Source: Promicromonospora umidemergens (GTDB lineage Bacteria; Actinomycetota; Actinomycetes; Actinomycetales; Cellulomonadaceae). Taken from it: DNA of 64,000 nucleotides. The translations under genes and the position numbers were made by a program. Below the pieces are notes generated by a model that saw only the letters and a program-made list of their open reading frames with translations, had not been told where the DNA came from and made no database searches. Position 1 is the stretch's first letter; the number at the start of each line of letters is the position of its first letter. The stretch spans positions 1-64,000 of the forward strand of contig NZ_JAMTCT010000008.1 of assembly GCF_024171995.1 (NCBI RefSeq). Direction: 5' to 3'. This document shows positions 61,593-64,000 of this stretch, in pieces.

Positions 61593-62246
61593 TCACCCGG
61601 CCGCGCCGTCGAGCATCGGCGGGCAGGTGCCGCCCGGCTCGGTCAGCAGCTCGAAGTGCCAGATCTCGTTCGAGTACGCCTGGCACAGGCCGTAGTCGGT
61701 GCCGTGCTCGATGAGCCAGTAGTCGCCCTCTGTCGGTCCGATGTCGACGGCCTTGCCGCTGACGTGGTTGGACTTCTCGGGGGTGCTGACCTTGCGACGG
61801 GCCTCGGCCAGGCCCTTCGTCCGGACCGCCTCGTCGAACAGGTGCTCCTGGAAGGCGGGACTGCGCCAGCCGCTCGTGATCCAGAAGTCGATGTCGTCGG
61901 CGGCCGCGTCCGCCGCAGCCTGGCGGACGGCCTCCCGGAGCTCCGGATCGAGCCCGGTGATGGCCGGGAGGTCGTCGTCGAGCGTCGCGGTGCCGTCGGG
62001 GAGCTCGCCACCGGCCACACCGGTCGACCCGGCAGGGTCGGGGCTCGTGTCCAGAGCGTCGCCGACGGCCAGCACGACCGGCGCAGCGGCGCGGTCGAAC
62101 AGGGGGTAGGCACCGAAGACGGCGGCCAAGGCTACGGCCGTCGCGATGAGGCCGAATACGGTGAGACGCCGGCGCGGACGGCGGCCTGGTCGCCGGGCGG
62201 AAACGCCGGCAGGTGCGGGGGGCTGGGCGAGCTCCTGTCGAGTCAT
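61593..62246 (-). CDS. D-alanyl-D-alanine carboxypeptidase, VanY/M15B family
   Basis: This 217-residue protein has a cytoplasmic Arg-rich start, one membrane anchor (LTVFGLIATAVALAAVFGAY) and an extracytoplasmic peptidase domain. Zinc and catalytic residues fit the M15B pattern: SGWRSPAFQEHLF, SNHVSGKAVDIG (His, Asp) and EIWHFELL (Glu, His). It trims the terminal D-Ala of peptidoglycan stems. It lies 45 bp from the histidine kinase gene on the same strand and may be part of a wall-stress regulon. Confidence 0.87.
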   Translation of the reverse strand: MTRQELAQPPAPAGVSARRPGRRPRRRLTVFGLIATAVALAAVFGAYPLFDRAAAPVVLAVGDALDTSPDPAGSTGVAGGELPDGTATLDDDLPAITGLDPELREAVRQAAADAAADDIDFWITSGWRSPAFQEHLFDEAVRTKGLAEARRKVSTPEKSNHVSGKAVDIGPTEGDYWLIEHGTDYGLCQAYSNEIWHFELLTEPGGTCPPMLDGAAG

Positions 62247-62291
62247 GCTCCAAGCGAAGCGGAGCCGACGTTGCCCGAGCGTCTCCTGTTT

Positions 62292-63413
62292 TCAATATGC
62301 CGACGATATGCCGACGTCCGGCACGATCGCGGCGGGCAGGCGCACCGTGATGCGTAGCCCGCCGGCGGGCCGGGGCGCCACGGCGAGGGTGCCGTCGTGC
62401 GCCTGGACGATGCTCCGCACGATCGCCAGGCCGAGGCCCACACCCGAGTCGCTGTGGACGCGTTCGGTGCCCCGCTGGAACGGTTCGGTGAGCGTCGACA
62501 CCAGCTGCGGGTCGAGGTGCGCGCCGGTGTTCTCGACGGTGAGCAGCACGCCGTCGGCGAAGGCTGCGGTGCTGACCCGCACGCTGCCGCCGTCGGTCAG
62601 GTTGTGGACTATCGCGTTGTGGACCAGGTTCGTGGTCATCTGCAGCAGGAGCGCCTGCGACCCGATGGCCCGAGTGATGTCGCCGGACGTCTCGATGGTG
62701 ATGCCGCGTCCTTCGGCGAGGGGGAGGAGCGTCTCGGTAGCTTCCTCCACGGCCAGGGACAGGTCGACGGGTTCGCGCATGAACGCCCGTTGGTCGCTGC
62801 GGCTGAGCAGCAGCAGAGCCTCGGTGAGCTGGATCGCCCGGGAGTTGACGGCGTAGAGACGGTCGACGAGCTCGTCGGCGCCCCGTCCCGGATCGTTCCG
62901 GGCGACGTCGAGCATGGTCTGCGAGATCGTCAGCGGGGTGCGCAGCTCGTGGGAGGCGTTGGCCGCGAAGCGCTGCTGCTCGGTGACCTGCGCCTCGAGC
63001 CTGGCCAGCATGGTGTCGAAGGCGTCGGCGAGCTCTCGGAACTCGTCGTTGCCACCCTCCAGCCCTACCCGGTGCGACAGCGATCCGGTCGCGGCCCTGC
63101 GGGTGGCCTCGGTGATGCGAGTCAGCGGGGCGAGCATCCGGCCGGCGAGAACCCAGCCACCCACCAGACCGAACACCAGCAGGAACACCATCGCGAGGGC
63201 CGCCTTCGGTGCGAAAGCGGCCTGGAGGTCGCTACGGTCGGGGACGAAGCCTCCGCGGCTGAACATGGCCTCGTCGGGTACGTACCGCAGCAGGAACAGC
63301 CACACGGTGGCGAGCAGCAAGGTGCCCGCGATCATGAGGAACCCCGCGTAGCTGAGGGTGAGCCTGAGGCGGACGCTCGGCCCCGGCGCTCTATCCACGG
63401 TCGTCGTCCCCAC
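62292..63413 (-). CDS. Sensor histidine kinase (HisKA/HATPase_c, OmpR-type partner)
   Basis: This kinase of about 373 residues has two transmembrane helices (SYAGFLMIAGTLLLATVWLF and ALAMVFLLVFGLVGGWVLAG) around a short external loop, a HAMP domain, the phosphoacceptor FAANASHELRTPLTISQTML, N-box LVHNAIVHNL and G-boxes (GVGLGLAIVRSIVQAHDG). It pairs with the response regulator that overlaps its start. GTG 63413 with AGGAG nine bases upstream is used; GTG 63398 is also possible. Confidence 0.88.
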   Translation of the reverse strand: MGTTTVDRAPGPSVRLRLTLSYAGFLMIAGTLLLATVWLFLLRYVPDEAMFSRGGFVPDRSDLQAAFAPKAALAMVFLLVFGLVGGWVLAGRMLAPLTRITEATRRAATGSLSHRVGLEGGNDEFRELADAFDTMLARLEAQVTEQQRFAANASHELRTPLTISQTMLDVARNDPGRGADELVDRLYAVNSRAIQLTEALLLLSRSDQRAFMREPVDLSLAVEEATETLLPLAEGRGITIETSGDITRAIGSQALLLQMTTNLVHNAIVHNLTDGGSVRVSTAAFADGVLLTVENTGAHLDPQLVSTLTEPFQRGTERVHSDSGVGLGLAIVRSIVQAHDGTLAVAPRPAGGLRITVRLPAAIVPDVGISSAY

Positions 63414-64000
63414 GGCCCGGATCTCCTGACGAGTCGATGCGATAGCCGACGCCGGCCACCGTCGCGATGAGCCACGGTTCGCCGAGCCGCTTGCGCAGGG
63501 CCGAGACCGTGATGCGCACGGCATTGGTGAAGGGGTCCGCGTTCTCGTCCCACGCCCGCTCCAGCAGCTCCTCCGCGCTGACGATGCCGCCCTCCGCTGC
63601 GACGAGCACCTCGAGCACGGCGAACTGCTTCCTGGTCAGCGCGACGTAGCGGCCGTCCCGGTAGACCTCTCGGCGGAAGGGGTCCAGCCGGAGCCCCGCG
63701 ATCTCGCTGACCGGGGGCCGGGCGCGCCCGCGCCTCCGGTCGAGGGCCCTCAGGCGCAGGACGAGCTCGCGGAGCTCGAACGGTTTGGTGAGGTAGTCGT
63801 CGGCGCCGAGCTCGAACCCGGAGGCCTTGTCGTCGATCCGGTCGGCGGCGGTCAGCATGAGGATCGGGATGCCGCTGCCGGAGGCGACGATGCGCCGGGC
63901 GACCTCGTCGCCGGACGGGCCGGGGATGTCGCGGTCGAGGACCGCGAGGTCGTAGGAGTTGATGCTCAGGAGCTCCAGGGCGGAGTCGCCGTCGCCGGCG
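63391..64000 (-). CDS. OmpR/PhoB-family response regulator (5' end beyond window)
   Basis: The visible 202 residues hold the receiver domain, with the phosphorylation-site region SYDLAVLDRDIPGPSGDEVA and the Lys in GADDYLTKPFELREL, and a complete winged-helix output domain (LTRKQFAVLEVLVAAEGGIV, RITVSALRKRLG, TVAGVGYRI). The start codon lies right of the window edge. Its stop overlaps the histidine kinase start, so the two are co-translated; the carboxypeptidase gene may be a target. Confidence 0.88.
   Translation of the reverse strand, partial: AGDGDSALELLSINSYDLAVLDRDIPGPSGDEVARRIVASGSGIPILMLTAADRIDDKASGFELGADDYLTKPFELRELVLRLRALDRRRGRARPPVSEIAGLRLDPFRREVYRDGRYVALTRKQFAVLEVLVAAEGGIVSAEELLERAWDENADPFTNAVRITVSALRKRLGEPWLIATVAGVGYRIDSSGDPGRGDDDRG

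Noticed and set aside
59476-62295. Very long minus-strand frame opposite jetC
   Set aside because: Codon-bias shadow of a high-GC gene; composition is Gly/Arg/Val-rich with no family motif, and jetC carries all expected motifs.
61593-64000. jetD hidden on either strand to the right of jetC
   Set aside because: The whole stretch is accounted for by a VanY-type peptidase and a two-component system with intact motifs; no TOPRIM or DUF3322 pattern is visible.

Overview
The window is high-GC DNA from an actinobacterium. GTG starts are common, genes overlap by ATGA or GTGA four-base couplings, and strong GC hairpin terminators lack a T-tract. Gene content (DUF222/HNH protein, coenzyme F420-type partners, TetR/GntR/MarR-flanked catabolic islands, MarP-like protease) points to Micrococcales. 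My guess is the Promicromonosporaceae/Cellulomonadaceae side, but this is inference; there is no rRNA or tRNA here to anchor it.

Left edge (1-2402): a nested stack of mobile DNA. The 3' end of a group II intron (maturase tail, domain V, domain VI) sits in the orfA/orfB boundary of an IS3-family element. That element has inserted in a secreted polymorphic-toxin gene with a Hint domain, which also carries a frameshift.

2524-14099: a nearly complete homoprotocatechuate (3,4-dihydroxyphenylacetate) meta-cleavage island. It holds a FAD hydroxylase of the MobA type, an MHS-family importer, a FAH-RraA fusion (HpaG-like), a GntR regulator, HpaE, HpaD, HpaH, HpaI, and a succinate-semialdehyde dehydrogenase for the aldolase product. 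It is followed by about 930 bp of repeat-rich non-coding DNA (14100-15029).

15030-27565: a TetR/DHA2 efflux pair with a clear operator; a glycosyltransferase; a four-gene operon of an unusual molybdopterin oxidoreductase lacking its Fe-S cysteines, two uncharacterised proteins and a ferritin; a MarR-controlled flavin monooxygenase operon; a MarP-like membrane protease; a CHAD protein.

27672-34164: a tetronate-type sugar-acid locus (deoR, otnC, otnK against a divergent COG4091-like dehydrogenase and an ion-transporter-family permease, bridged by a 19-codon ORF), then an SDR. 34349-40397: a DUF6881-like fragment, a DinB protein, PhoX, and an idonate-dehydrogenase-like/MHS importer pair with its GntR.

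40582-51502: a DUF222/HNH protein, a DrrAB-like ABC exporter operon headed by an autoregulatory ribbon-helix-helix gene, a two-component system divergent from a MacB-like exporter whose ATPase has a premature stop, and a zinc alcohol dehydrogenase. 51530-55947: UdgX, a BadF-type kinase fused to an FHA domain, a DUF4037 protein, and a 5'-truncated SDR next to its TetR and a large palindromic operator.

56014-61592: a Wadjet anti-plasmid operon, jetA-jetB-jetC. The jetD nuclease gene is reduced to at most its first codons before an unrelated carboxypeptidase gene of opposite orientation begins. The window ends in a two-component system cut by the right edge.
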